Assembly (NCBI GenBank): GCA_016584305.1
Contig: JACEEZ010011893.1
Span: forward strand, 338,326-402,325
Direction: 5' to 3'
Length of the DNA stretch: 64,000 bases
DNA from: Chionoecetes opilio
Taxonomy: Eukaryota > Arthropoda > Malacostraca > Decapoda > Majidae
Shown: one piece after another, positions 16,783-30,899 of the stretch
Numbering within the stretch: the first letter of the stretch is position 1
How the letters are laid out: every line of letters starts with the position of its first letter
Notes under the pieces: model-generated
Databases searched by the model: none
The model's input: the letters and a program-made list of their open reading frames with translations, nothing else
Told to the model about the DNA's origin: nothing
Position numbers and translations under genes: made by a program

Positions 16783-17446
16783 TTTTTTTAGAACTTTTTT
16801 TTAAACTTTTTTCAAAAACAATATAGCACTTTTTTTTTCTTTGTAAAAAGTAAAGAAAATCAAAGAACGGGATGGTGAAGGTTAGGTTGGGTTAGGTCTG
16901 GTTGTAATAGAAGTATTTTAAGGTGAGGGTATTTAAAAAGTTTACTTTAGCCTGTGCGAGCTTGGACACGTTCCACATCTTTAGTGTGGACGTCTATTTC
17001 CTAGTTTTTTATTTTATTTTTTCGGTGAGGTTGAATGGACAGTCTCACTATTTTCATGTACTGGTCGGTTTTTTTTTTGTAATTTGATGAGTGTTTTTTT
17101 TTTTTTCAAGTTATAATTTTTATGAGGATTTTTTGTTTCCGATATTGTTTATTTCAATTTTTCTATTGCATTTTCTATTTTATTTTTGTTTCAATGTAGA
17201 TAAGTTTAGTTCTGCAGCGTTTGTCCCCTTGTACTTCCTTTTATTCTGTACTTCCTTACTGCTTTTACTTCTTTTTCCCCTTTTTTCGCCTCTCCCCATT
17301 TTTCCTTGACCTTTTTCCTCTTCTCTCCTTTAACTCCCTTTATTTTTTTCCTTTCCCTTCCTCTTCCTCTTCCTTTCTCAACTTCTGTCATTTACCAGCT
17401 GTTTATCTTCCCTTGTCCCTCTCCAGGGTAGTCTAGTAGCCACCCT
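16783..17446. other. T-rich intergenic sequence
   Basis: Polypyrimidine-rich sequence (many T and CT runs at 17091-17390) with no supported gene. Confidence 0.6.
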
Positions 17447-17868
17447 AGTGAACCCGGAAATGTTGTTTCCACCGAAGTTTCTTGATGGAAATGTGATCTT
17501 TGGTGTTTGGAGACTCAGAATCGCAGGGATGCTAACGAGTAAATGTTGGGCAATTTGTGTAATTAACATAATTAGCATGTTAATTACTGCAAAAAGGATA
17601 TGTGTCAATTATTCTATATAAATACACTCAGATGTGTGATATTAGTGTCTATACCCATGTTTTCGACTCCAAGGAATTCAGTGAACAAACAGTGTTTCAA
17701 ACTCAATAACATATTCATTATATGCAAATGTGCATAATTATATGGAAAGTCAATATATTCATTATGCAAAAATTATCGATCGTCAAAAAGTTCCATATCA
17801 TTTGCTAGCTACACCATACCTTAACGTCTATACCCATGTTTTTGAGCCCAAGGAATTCATTGACACTT
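17447..17868 (+). repeat. Left terminal inverted repeat of the Academ-like element
   Basis: Matches the reverse complement of 27222-27641 nearly base for base (AAATGTTGTTTCCACCGAAG near the outside, TCTATACCCATGTTTT twice further in). The repeat contains an internal duplicate of the CCCATGTTTT(T/C)GA(C/G) TCCAAGGAATTCA segment. Confidence 0.9.
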
Positions 17869-18780
17869 ATTTCACATAGCTAACTACAACCCTTGTATGG
17901 TAAATAAATTATAAATTATATACATTATGTGATTACTAGCGCATGACTTTAATTTGGAAAACGGTTATGACTGAAACAAGTCCTAGAAGCAAAATATATT
18001 TATTCAGAAATACACCAACCTTCAAAATTATCAAAATCAACTGAACAGGAACCATAATTAAAAGCTATATCTCTTCATAACCTGCTGCCTCGTCCTCTTT
18101 AGAATCTTCTTCTTCATCTTCAAAGTCATCTTCATCATGGATAGTCAGTGGATTATAGCAACCCTCTCCAGCTTCGCATACACATTAGTCCGTGCAGGAC
18201 AAGCCAGCAGACCTGCAACTGCACTTGTTTTGCCTGCAAGCCTTCCCCTCTGCACTGCAACTGCAGCTGATGATGTCAAGAAGTTGCGCTGGAGCTACTG
18301 GCTGGTCTGAAATACACGGTATTATTGCTCCTCCTTGTGTGAATTCCCAGCCATAGCTCAAGATATCACTCGCAGCAGCTGGAGGGTTATTTTTGTCTGT
18401 AGCCTTCCACAGCTGCAATTGCAAATGCGCTCTGAGTGCATGGAGGAAGAGATTACTGTCGGTAGGGGGCAACTTTTTGAGTGATGGTGGTTTCTGTCTG
18501 CTCCTAAAGATGTTGTATCTCGCCTCATTCAGAGTAGAGGCCTTCTTCTGGCCATGAAGAACCAAGAAAATGTCTGAGCAATTTTCTTGATTTCATCATG
18601 CGAGGCTCCTTCTTCACCAAGAACGTCGTCCAAACCACGGATATCATTGTTGAGCAATACCTTTAGGGCAGAGAGCTTTCCTTTCCCACATGGAAATGAT
18701 ACAGTATCACAGCCAGACAGCGCATGCATCCCCAGAAGACCCTGACATTTGGTTCCAACCTGCACAACTGTAGCATTCAA

Positions 18781-19317
18781 TCAATCATTGGGGGCATACG
18801 CCGGGGGGCGCGTCGCCTCGCCCACCCTACGACGCCACTCCCGGGGGTTACCACGTTTGAGTTCCCATGCAGGCTCCTTTCCCATACCAAGCAGCTCTCG
18901 ACAAGAAACATCAACTTGCCCCAGCCACGAGCCTTGTGGGCGCCCCCTTGGCCTCCTCCACGCCGGATTGTCTCTTGCAGATACAACCCGATGGGAAGGA
19001 TCGGTTTCAGGGTAGCATGCCACATGCCCATATAGCTGAAGTTGGCGCTGACGGACTATGCAGGTAATAGGCCTCGATTCAGTCTCACGGTGCAATCGCT
19101 GATTTGACACGTAATCATCCCAGCAATACCCCATGATTCTGCGAAGACACTTATTACCAAAGGCATTGATTCGTCTCTTCAAGTCACTATTTAGTGTCCA
19201 TGTCTCACAACCATAGAGTAAGACAGGGATCACAAGCGATTTGAAGATCCGGATCTTTGTTCCTCCTGCACAGGTACCGACAACGCCAAATACTCCCGCT
19301 GAGCAAGTCCATAACAC
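18781..19317 (-). pseudogene. LINE ORF C-terminal region
   Basis: Contains VLLYGCETWTLNSDLKRRI and GYCWDDYVSNQRLHRET, typical of the region after the reverse transcriptase in RTE-like elements, then HVACYPETDPSHRVV and a terminal Arg/Trp-rich segment. It is in a different frame from the reverse transcriptase, so the reading frame is disrupted. The stop lies at the 3' end of the element. Confidence 0.8.
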
Positions 19318-19379
19318 CGTGGGCTATGCCAGTCCGCCGTAAGACTTCTTGACGTGACCCGCCGTCATTATGGACTGCG

Positions 19380-20912
19380 CTACCAAGGTATGTAAAACTC
19401 CAAGATCTCAATGTCCTCGCCACACGCATGAACAGACTGTACTGCTTCATCTAGTAAGTCTCCAAACACCTGGACCTTGGTCTTGAGCCAGGAGACCTCA
19501 AGTCCCAAAGGCTTTGTCTCCTCGTGCAGCGCCTCGAGAGCCATCACCAGGACCTCCAGCGACTCAGCAAAGATTACTGCATCATCGGCAAAAACAAGAT
19601 CAGTGATCTTGGTGTTGCCAACGGATGCTCCACAATCACTTTGATCTACAACCTTGTCCAATACCCAGTCCATACAAGCGTTGAAAAGTGCTGGGGCAAG
19701 GACGCACCCTTGCCTCACTCCTGTATTCACAGGAAAGAAGCCGGATACACCTGCCCCACACTTCACAGCACTCTCAGTCCCAGAATACAGACCAGTTATC
19801 AAACCAATAGTCCTTGCAGGAATCCCTCGAAGTCGCAGAAGATCCCAGAGTGACTCACGATGCACTGAGTCAAACGCCTTCTTGAGATCAACATAGGCTG
19901 CAAGCATCCCCTGTCGAAACTCACGTCGGCGTTCCACCAGGACACGAAGCGCTAGGATACGGTCCGTTGTTGACTTAACAGGCGTGAACCCAGACTGCTG
20001 AGGTCTCTGATGCTTCACCAGATGGCTGCGAATCCGTGTCAGCAATAGATGGGCAAGCACCTTGCCTGGTACGCTGAGCAGTGTAATACCGCGGTAATTG
20101 TTGCAGTCCTGACGGTCCCCTTTCCCTTTCCAGATAGGGACGACCAGCCCCCTTTTCCAGTCAGGAGGAATGGTACCTGATTGCCACACGGCAGTCAGGA
20201 CAGCATGCAACCCGTGGATCATGGCCTCACCCCCAGCTTTGAGGCGCTCCGCACTGATATTACAAACACCAGCTGCCTTTCCACCCCTCAACTTTGCTAC
20301 AGACTCTCTGACTTCGTCAAGAGAGGGTGCTCTTTCGTCAATGGGAGGATCGGCATCCACTGCCTGTAACCCAGTGGTGTGAAGCTGCTCAGTTGGAGGG
20401 TCCACCGTGAACAACTGCCCAAAGTACTCAGCCCAACGAGCCATCTGCCCATCCATGTCCGACACGAGGCGCCCATCTGCTGTTCGAATAGCACTCGCCC
20501 GAGAAGGAGACTTGTAACGGAGCTTCTTCAGGGCTCGGTAGGCGGGTCGGAGGACATTAGCGTTCAAATGACCCTCGACATCCTCAGCGAGACTCCTGAC
20601 ATACCTCTCCTTGTCTCTCCCCAGGAGGGTTCTAGTCCGGCGTGACAGAGCCCTGTGCTGGTCCCGGTTCCCAGTCAGCCTGGCAGCGCGACTCTCCTCG
20701 ATTTTCTCCAGCGTCTCCGTCGAGACAAAAGTACGCCTTGACCTCGGGCGCTCCCCAATACACTCCTTGGCAGCCTGTAGAGTTTCACGTTTGAAGGTAT
20801 CCCACAGTTCTACACGGTCCCCGAAAGCACCGAGCACATCAAACTGATTTGAGACTGCCACCGCATACTCATGAGCACATGTCAAGTCCTTCAGTTTCTG
20901 AAGATGAAACAC
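19380..20912 (-). pseudogene. LINE reverse transcriptase domain
   Basis: A 510-residue open frame. Motifs in order: VVPIWKGKGDRQDCNNYRGI, AYVDLKKAFDSVHRESLW, VRQGCVLAPALFNACMDWV and the catalytic FADDAVIFAE box. This is a non-LTR reverse transcriptase that would prime on nicked DNA. A frameshift near 19400 moves the C-terminal part (YLGSAVHNDGG and beyond) into other frames. Confidence 0.92.
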
Positions 20913-20997
20913 AGTATGGTTACCTCTTGAGATTCTTCTGGACTTGACATGAAGCTTAAGTGTAGCAACAACAAGTCTGTGATCTGTTCCAAAGAAC

Positions 20998-22008
20998 TCA
21001 GCACTCCAGAAAAACCCTGCAGTTCTGGAGGATCCTCCAACGAGTGCTAACGAGGATGTGGTCGATCTCCTTTGCTACCCCTCCGGCATTACTATACCAT
21101 GTCCAGCGGTGCAGCTCTGGTCTTTGATACCAAGAACCTGCAATTCTCAACCTTCTGGACCCTGCAAAGTTCAGAAGCAGAGAACTGTTGGTGTTTCTGG
21201 TACCGGAGCCATGGGGACCAACACATAACTCGTAGCCATCTCTCACAGTGCCATTAGTAGCATTGAAGTCGTCCAAGACAATGAGTGTGTCCCGAGGAGG
21301 ACACTGGTCTAATACAGAGTCGAGTTTGGCGTAGAACATCTCCTTCTCTTCAGTTTTACGCATCTCGGTAGGAGCGTACACTGCAACAAGAGACATGAAA
21401 CCCAGAGTGTGTTTCATCCTCACCCGCATTATACGCTCATCAACCGGAGTAACCTCAACAACTGACGGCTGCAGTTTGCTAGAGATGCCTATAGCTACTC
21501 CCCGTACACGGTGACCATTGCTCATGCCAGACCAGTAGTAGGTGTAACCCCCACTGCTAGTCTCACCACTGCCAGGCCTCCTCGTCTCAAAGAGTCCCAC
21601 TATATCCACCCTCAGCCTACTAAGCTCGCCCGATAGGAGAGGTAGTCGGTGATCGTCTGAGAGGCTCAGAACGTTCCACGAGCCCATACGAAGAACCCTC
21701 CGCAGGTTGATCCCAGGAGTGATTCGACGGGCAGGCGCCGCCTCTGCACTGCCCCGGCCACCCCCATAAGAAAAAGTTGGGCTAGGGGGCCCTACCACTT
21801 GATTTAGAGTGCGGGATTCCCGAGGGCTTTGCCCCACACTCGTCATAGGCAGACCCCTCCCCTGCATCGGCATAGGAGGGGTCTGCATGGTCGGGGCCCC
21901 CGGCAAAACCGGGCCGGGGGCGCGATTACCGCGCCCCCGGCCTCTACCTCTTAACATGTTTGTGGCTAGTTTAGTTTTTACAGGGAGGGGTTGCAAATCC
22001 CCCCCCAA
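20998..22008 (-). pseudogene. LINE apurinic-like endonuclease domain
   Basis: The N-terminal part is Gly/Arg/Pro-rich (about residues 18-95). From about residue 105 it shows the exonuclease-endonuclease-phosphatase fold: GSWNVLSLS, an acidic ETRRPGSG motif, VAVYAPTE, LDDFNAT and the C-terminal EIDHILVS. These are the catalytic motifs that nick the target DNA for reverse transcription. The frame stops at the end of the domain (EC then stop) and the continuation toward the reverse transcriptase lies in another frame, so the polyprotein is broken near 20998. Confidence 0.88.
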
Positions 22009-24379
22009 CCAATCTATGTCAGGGATTGGCCTTACTGCTCACCGTGGCCAGGGACGCAGAACCCCCTGTAGGGATTACCCCAGGCTGCCCACTATTTCAC
22101 CCATAGCTGGGGCTGGATGGCCATTGACTCAATAGTGAGTTCATCTGCCCTTAAAGATGGTCTTATTTTTAGTCCATCTGGGTGTCCAGCACACCCTCCT
22201 CACTGGAAGAACCAGTGGGGTAGCCGGTTTAGTCGCCGACGATCCGACCATGTGGCTGGTTGTACTGGGTTACATGTTACCAGTAGCAGGGGACAACCCT
22301 GACCAGACCCCAGTACTGTAGCATTGATGTCAAGGATAGTGCCATCCCATTTTTCCATCTATACACAGCACTTGTTCAAAAGATTCGCTTTCCACACCCA
22401 ATACACTGCCAAGACAAACACATCACTGTCGTCACACAGCAGACGGATGATGCGAGTCCCTCCAACAGCTGACTTAAGCATATAGCTGATGAGGGTAATG
22501 TCGGCTTCATCGTGGGTGACTAGTCTGTTAGCGCTGTCGTCCATTCACTCTTTGGCCAAGGTTAAGGCTGCAAAGGAGTTGACTCAGCTGTCTCTTGTCA
22601 CTTTTGTTTTTCATGATGTTGTCACGACCAGCAAGAGGAGAACTGAACGAAAGGTTGTACTGTGTTGCACCTTCACCAGCTCTTCTCTGGCGCTCATGAT
22701 CTTTTGCACTTACTCCATCGTAGCGATCGAAGATCTCAAACTTTTCAGCAGTTCTATACGTGTCACGTCCAAGCCGCACCTTCATATTGTCAGCAATGTC
22801 AGACACAGTGCCACCAGATAATGGCCAAACAACGTGATATAACAGCTGACTTGCATCAACGAGAAGAACGTGTGGAGCAGGAACATTCTCACAAGGGCAT
22901 CCTAATCGTTTGACCAAGGCAGACTTGTCTCCCTTCCTCAGGCAGCCAAAATCGTCGATTAGTGCTGGAGGAATTCCACTGAGCTCATACTTAAAGATCT
23001 CCTTATGTTCAATGCCCCGCTGTTGACCTACTACAAGGAGACGAGCGAATATGAATTCCATATCATACACAGGTTTCCCCTTCACATTCATAGCCTTCTT
23101 CATTTGCTGCATTGTTTTCATTTTCTTTTCAATTTTCTTGTGGAAGACACCAGGTAGTGCTGCAGAAAAGTCTTTGCTCATCTTCTCTCCAATGGTGACA
23201 GAGTCATGTACATTGACATTTGGTGGGGCCACCTGTCCATTCACAATATTGTATAAATGTACTGAATCTGTTTCCAGGGGATGGGAGTGCTTCTTCAGTT
23301 CATCGTACACCTTCTTCCTTATCCTCTGCATCAAGCTCTCGCCTCTTCTCACCTTCTTCCTTGTGCTTTACAGCCAACTGCTTGTGATCCTCTTTAGGGT
23401 CTGCACAGTAAATCTCACCTATGACCATGGACAGCTGCGAACAAATGCTGAATGAGTTAACCCAAATGGCTACTTGTTCATCATTCGTAGATATTCTTTT
23501 CAGGCCACCTGCACCTTTCACCTGCTTGATATAGGTTTGCTCGCCGAACTGGTCAGCAGGAACTGCTGGGCTGCCCACTGAATGGTGACAAACATGCGCC
23601 CCCGCCAGTAATTCCTTCTTGCCATCATCTGGAATGTTGCTCATCTCACGGAGATGCCAAGTGATCCATCTGGCATAGTGATGATGCCCTGCTGCGAATA
23701 AGTATTTCTTCATCTCAGCGAGACAGTGCTGTTCAAGGAGATAGTCACCCTCACGCAATGCCCTCACGAACTGGTGTGCGATTATGGTAGGTATGATGAA
23801 ACAATCCACCCACAACCTTCCAGTTAGATGTTCCCTTGTCTTCTCCATGTATCTTGCGATTTCTTCATCTGTTTTTTGTCCATATTTCCGGAAATCATGC
23901 AGTAGCGCTGCCACCAGCATGCGAAAGTCTCTAAGTGTCATTGGCCAGTTTTTGCCCTTGAGAATGCTGGTTAAGCTCGCAAATGCTGAGTTAAGCAGTG
24001 TGTCGAGGCCACTTCCCTTCATGAGCTCTCCAATGCAGCCCAAGAATGACATTAGCGTGTGCATCGTCCCAGGTCTTAGAATGATGGTTTTCCACCAATT
24101 TTGGTCGCTCCACTTTATGAGGCAAGCGACGATGTACAGTTGCATGTCGAAGGTGAGGAATGTGTATTTCGATCCAAAGCTCTTCATTGCCTTGTCCATG
24201 AAGGCCATGGTGCTCTGCATTGTATCAGGGTGGGACGGAGGTGAGTTCCAAAGTGAGCCAAATACGAACATGGTCTTTGGCTTCACTGGAGTGGCCTCCT
24301 TCCGGTCCTCACGAGCATTATATGCTGACCAGTCAACTGCTTCAGGATCAGTATGGAAAATAAATCATTAAAATTATAA

Positions 24380-24795
24380 CCACATAGCACTCATGTTTGA
24401 TGTTTGATGTTTGAAGAATTTCGTCAGTTATATCACTGGTCGACACCAAAAATGGTTCTGAGTTCATTGTGTGTGGGTTGGAAAGCATTTTCGCTGCTGA
24501 TTTAAAAAATGGCATTGCTTTTTCTCTAGCACGTATAGTTTTTGAAATATCGGCATTTTAAATTTTAATAGCTATTATAATTATATACGTATATATAATT
24601 ATATAATTAATCGAAACAATCGCCCTACGTTAATATATATTACTCGTAATTAACTTTTGGTGGTGCCTGCGGCTTCCTAATGTACATATCTGGCAAAAAA
24701 TATACTTAAATTGTGTTCCAAATATATCCGAAAATGTGCCACATCTTGGAAATATCCGAAAATATGCCAAATCACAGTAAATTTTGACTTTATAT
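24380..24795. other. AT-rich gap between the two transposon genes
   Basis: No coding signal. It lies where the rest of the transposase should be, so it may be a deletion junction or an intron remnant. Confidence 0.5.
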
Positions 24796-25933
24796 ATACA
24801 CCATTTTCACTGTCAACAAGAGGTTTGTACATACAGCTGAACCTGCCAGGTGAGTCCTTCGGTCATGCTGGCCATTCCTTTTGTTTGTAATGTTTGCTGT
24901 CTGCTCTAGAGTCCCACAAACAAAGAAAACACATGTGCTTAGTGTAACCTAACTGGAGTCCTAGAAGCAAGGAGATTACCTTCAGGTCCCCACACAGATT
25001 CCACTGATGTTCTTCATATTTAACAGCAGATAACAAAGTCTTCATAGTTTCATAAGTTTCACTCATTTCATGGCCATGCGCAATTGGAACACTCGAAAGC
25101 TTATTTCCTTTATGCAGAAGAACAGCCTTAAGCGTGTTTTTTCCTGAATCTATGAACAGCCGCCACTCACTCTTATCATAAGTGTGAGACTCACAAAGTT
25201 GTTCCATGAGTGTGTCAACATCAAAGCAGTAACAGAGCTTGTGTTCCATCTTGAAGAAGCTTTAAAGTTCTTTATGTCTACGACGAAACGTGGTGATGAG
25301 AACTCCTTCTTGTAGCAAATTCCATTCCTTGAGACGCGATCCAAGGACTTCACTTTTCTCCTTGGGTAGATCTAGGTCCCTTGCAAGGTCATGTAGCATT
25401 TCCTGACTGATGAATTTGGGCTCTCTGTTGTCTGCCATTTCTTGAAAGTCTGTATCCATGGGATTATCCTCCTCGTTCGAATCTGATTCACTTATAGCAC
25501 TTGCAATTGGAACATTTGGAACTGGGAGATCAGGACCATGTGGCACAGGCCTGATGGCAGAAGGTATGTCAGGATACCTGATTTTAGCTCGCGTTTTTAC
25601 TGAATATCCTTTGATGTTAGTGAGGCAGAAGTAGCAGTCAGTACTGTGATCCTTTTGTTCACGCCAAACCATTGGGATGCCGAATGCCATGCCTGATGGC
25701 CGTTTGCCACGCATCCATTCATTCAAGTGGTTCACACAGGGGTTGCATGCTACGTGAGGGGCCCACTTCTTATCTTGATCACCTATACGGCACTTGAAGT
25801 AATGCAGATAAGCTGCTTTAACATTCTTTGTAAGAGGCTTCTTCAGACTGTCAGGGGTAAAAATTCCACATATGTAACAAAAACTGTCCGATGCATTCAC
25901 ACAGTTACGACGCTCCATCACAGCCCGGTACAA
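24795..25933 (-). pseudogene. Truncated DDE-type transposase of the Academ-like element
   Basis: Starts MYRAVMERRN. The N-terminal 110 residues hold Cys/His pairs (CYICG, YLHYFKC, CNPCVNHL, DCYFC) that look like zinc-binding sites. Further on are FIDSGKNTLKAVLLHKGN (first Asp), CGDLKVISLLLGLQLGYTK (second Asp) and MCFLCLWDSRA. An in-frame TAA at 25262 and a stop after KEWPA (24863) break it, although recognisable coding continues to about 24795 and then ends abruptly. The part that should carry the third catalytic acidic residue is missing. I know this protein type as common in arthropod genomes. The catalytic assignment is inference. Confidence 0.6.
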
Positions 25934-26369
25934 GGTACTATATACGGTAAACCAACTAAAATTAGGACTCCACTAAATCAAACACATCATATCTGCAAAG
26001 AAAAAGAAAATGTTTAAACATATGTCAATAGCTGTACGATCAGTAGGTAAAAATGTACTACACAGCCTGCTAACCCCTCGCCAATACGCAGCGCGCACAC
26101 CCTCCCCTGCTCATTGCACAAACCACACTGACTCAAAAACACTGCTCTGCCCTAAATAGGCTTGAGAAAAGAAATGATTAAGAGTTTAAAATGAAAACAT
26201 TGGTGAAATCTATTTCTGCTGATTTTACCCATATTTTTTCATGAATTGCGTCTGGTTCTCAAAACTGGACGTGATAGAGTTAATTGAACATCAGATTCGA
26301 GTTCATCAGGGTCGATTTACCTATAATCAGCTTCATTTAGTCCAGAACCATATCTTCGATTTTTTTTTG

Positions 26370-26606
26370 TCGACCAGTGAATTATCGACGCAACTGAGAT
26401 GGATCTCCACTGTAACCAGACAGCTCTCTCTGAGACTACTCCTAGAGAGCTGTCTGCTAGTGCTTATAGTGTTGGCCGAAGCCAGCACCCCGGGAGGCGG
26501 GCTACAAACCCCCGGCTAACACCCGGTACCCATTCACTGCTGGGTGGACAGGGGCTCGGGTTTTAAGGAAACAGCCCAACTGTTTCCGATGTTTTCCAAT
26601 TGTTAC
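26370..26606 (-). mobile_element. tRNA-Val-type SINE, head-truncated
   Basis: Contains the SINE body in reverse orientation (GAAGCCAGCACCCCGGGAGG, CTAACACCCGGTACCCATTC, GGGCTCGGGTTTTAAGGAAA) and the alternative tail GAGATGGATCTCCACTGTAA shared with the copy at 47385. The tRNA head is replaced by the next repeat. It sits inside the Academ-like element. Confidence 0.75.
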
Positions 26607-27135
<529 letters not shown>

Positions 27136-27221
27136 TTTCCGATGTGGCGATCGATAATTTCCGCCGTATATGTTAAGTATGCATATTATGCATAGATGGA
27201 GTATGTAAATTACTTTAGAAA

Positions 27222-27641
27222 TATACTTAATGTATTCCTAGGGCTCAAAAAACATGGGTATAGACGTTAAGATATGGTGTAACTAGCAAATGTTATGGAA
27301 CTTTTTTGACGATCGATATTTTTTTGCTATTGAATATATTGATTATGCATAAAATTATGCACATATGCATATAAGAAATATGTTATTGCGTTTGAAACCA
27401 TGTTCACTGAATTCCTTGGAGTCGAAAACATGGGTATAGACACCAATATCACACATCTGAGTGTATTTATATAGAATAATTGACACATACCCTTTTTGCA
27501 GCAATTAACATGCTAATTATGTTAATTACACAAATTGTCCAATTGTTACTCGTTAGCATCCCTGCGATTCTGAGTCTCCAAACACCAAAGATCACATTTC
27601 CATCAAGAAACTTCGGTGGAAACAACATTTCTGGGTTCACT
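27222..27641 (-). repeat. Right terminal inverted repeat of the Academ-like element
   Basis: Reverse complement of the left repeat at 17447-17868. It ends at CTGGGTTCACT. An open frame across this repeat (from 27480) is a shadow of the repeat and then of the neighbouring microsatellite. Confidence 0.9.
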
Positions 27642-27659
27642 GAAGGTTACATAGGAGCT

Positions 27660-27861
27660 GCTACTAGAGTCCCTCTCCTTTCAGTCACCCCTTCTCCCCT
27701 CCTCCTCCTCCTCCTCCTCCTCCTCCTCCTCCTCCTCCTCTTCTTCTTCCCCTTCCCCTTCTTTTATCTATCTTCTGGTATCTTTCCTCTTTCCACAAGG
27801 TCATTCATGCTGTCTTACTTCCTTCATTCTCAACATTCTATTTTCTTCCAGTATTCCAGTC

Positions 27862-27954
<93 letters not shown>

Positions 27955-28031
27955 GTCTCCATCCTTTCCTCCAACTGCTTCTTTACCACTTCTCTTCCAT
28001 TACTTCCTACTTTCCTTCCTCCCCTTCATTT

Positions 28032-28076
<45 letters not shown>

Positions 28077-28084
28077 CTCTCTCT

Positions 28085-28129
<45 letters not shown>

Positions 28130-28140
28130 ACATTGTTTAT
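27660..28140. repeat. (TCC)n and (TC)n microsatellites
   Basis: A TCC triplet run at about 27697-27740, (TC)n at 27866-27952 and another interrupted (TC)n at 28038-28128. No gene. Confidence 0.9.
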
Positions 28141-28880
28141 CAGAGTTCTTTTAGAAGAGGAGGAGGAGTAGTGGGAAGAGAGGGAGGAGGAGGAGGAGGA
28201 GGAAGTGGAAGAAGAGAAGGAGGACGAGGAGGAAGAGGATGTGGAAAGAAGGACTAGGAGGAGGAGGAAGTGGAAGAGAAGAAGGGCCAGGAGGAAGAAG
28301 TGGAAGAGAAGAAGGAGGAGGAGGAGGTGGAAGAGGAGGAGGAGGAGGAGGTGGAAGAGAAGGACAAACATCGTTCTCTGCGTTCAGCGTTCTCTGCATC
28401 ACGTGACGCGGGAACTACCTCGCTTGTCTCCTCTCCTCCTTTTTCCCCCTCTTCACCTGTTTGTTTTTTTCCCCCCTCCTCCTCCTCCTCCTCCTCCCCC
28501 CCTCCTCCTCCTCCTCCTCTTCAGAGTTCGTCAAGAGATAAGCAATTACTCCAATCTTATCTTTGAACGTTCTTGGGGGTCTGATGGCTCAAATATTAGG
28601 AGGTCTTGGCAGCTTTAGGAGGAGGGGGGAAAGAGGAGTAGGAGAGGAGGGGAAGGAAGAGGAGCGAGGAAGGAAGACGAGAGGGGGAAGGAGGGAGAGG
28701 GAGAAGAGGAGGATGCGAGGGAAAGGAAGGAAGGAAGGAAACAAAGGAAGGAAAGGAAAGGGAAAGGGAAAAGGAAAGGGAAAGGGGAAAAGGAAGGAAG
28801 GAAGGAAGAAGGAAGGGAGGAGGAGGAGAGTGAGGAGGGGGGGAGGAGGAGGAGAGAGGAGGAGGGGGATGCAAGGGGAG
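28141..28880. repeat. GGA/GAA-rich purine tracts
   Basis: Two purine blocks (28155-28370 and 28615-28870) separated by a TCC-rich block (28430-28520). Glu/Arg- and Ser/Pro-rich open frames here are compositional. Confidence 0.85.
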
Positions 28881-29159
28881 GCCTAGAAATTGGAGTGAAG
28901 ATTGAAAAGTGTTTGGCAAAATCCCCTTTGAGTGGCAGGGTTAGTGAAGGGTTTTGGCAGGTTGGCAGGCGGAATGGAAGGGAAGGGAAGGCGACAGGTG
29001 TATTGACAGGGAGGGTGTGCTCGGGGCAGGGGGCAGGGGGAAAGGTGAGATTTAGCACCACCTGTCTGTTAAGAGGGATAGGAGGAAGGATGGTGGGTGG
29101 GGGGGGGTGGCTGGCTGGAAGATTTTGCCTTTAAAAGGGAATAAATAATCAAGCAAAGG

Positions 29160-30890
<1,731 letters not shown>

Positions 30891-30899
30891 TATTATATA

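Larger units (their letters stand above)
18778..22314 (-). mobile_element. RTE-like non-LTR retrotransposon (LINE), 3.5 kb, 11-bp TSD
   Basis: Flanked by identical 11-bp repeats, read on the plus strand as ACTGTAGCATT, at 18767-18777 and 22315-22325. On the minus strand the order is AP-endonuclease then reverse transcriptase, and the 3' end is a short TGAT-type tandem tail rather than poly(A), all typical of RTE/BovB-like elements. It interrupts the FEN-like gene inside a codon run that is continuous on the two sides. It carries frameshifts and looks inactive. Confidence 0.9.
18065..24380 (-). pseudogene. Decayed transposon gene with FEN/XPG-like (PIN-fold) nuclease domain
   Basis: Read on the minus strand from about 24380. 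A first block (about 24286-23300) is an alpha-helical region I do not recognise. The next block (23352-22528) carries LLVDASQLLYHVVWP, like the first acidic motif of FEN1/XPG nucleases. The frame then shifts into a segment with DEADITLI and LLCDDSDVFVL (acidic pairs). After the LINE insertion come HALSGCDTVSFPCGKGK (resembling the helix-turn-helix of FEN nucleases), and finally a Cys-rich end (CSCSAEGKACRQNKCSC) and an acidic tail. Breaks: frameshifts near 23330, 22545 and 18545, stops near 22362 and 18187, and the 3.5-kb LINE. The nuclease call is motif-based inference. The protein belongs to the transposon, not the host. Confidence 0.6.

Noticed and set aside
16028..16826. Long His/Thr/Pro and Gly/Val/Trp open frames
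   Set aside because: Direct product of the CCA microsatellite.
17378..17608. 76-codon minus-strand frame and its counterpart at 27480
   Set aside because: Both are translations of the terminal inverted repeats of the Academ-like element.
18724..19067. Plus-strand frames antisense to the LINE 3' end
   Set aside because: Shadows of the minus-strand LINE coding sequence with no recognisable protein.
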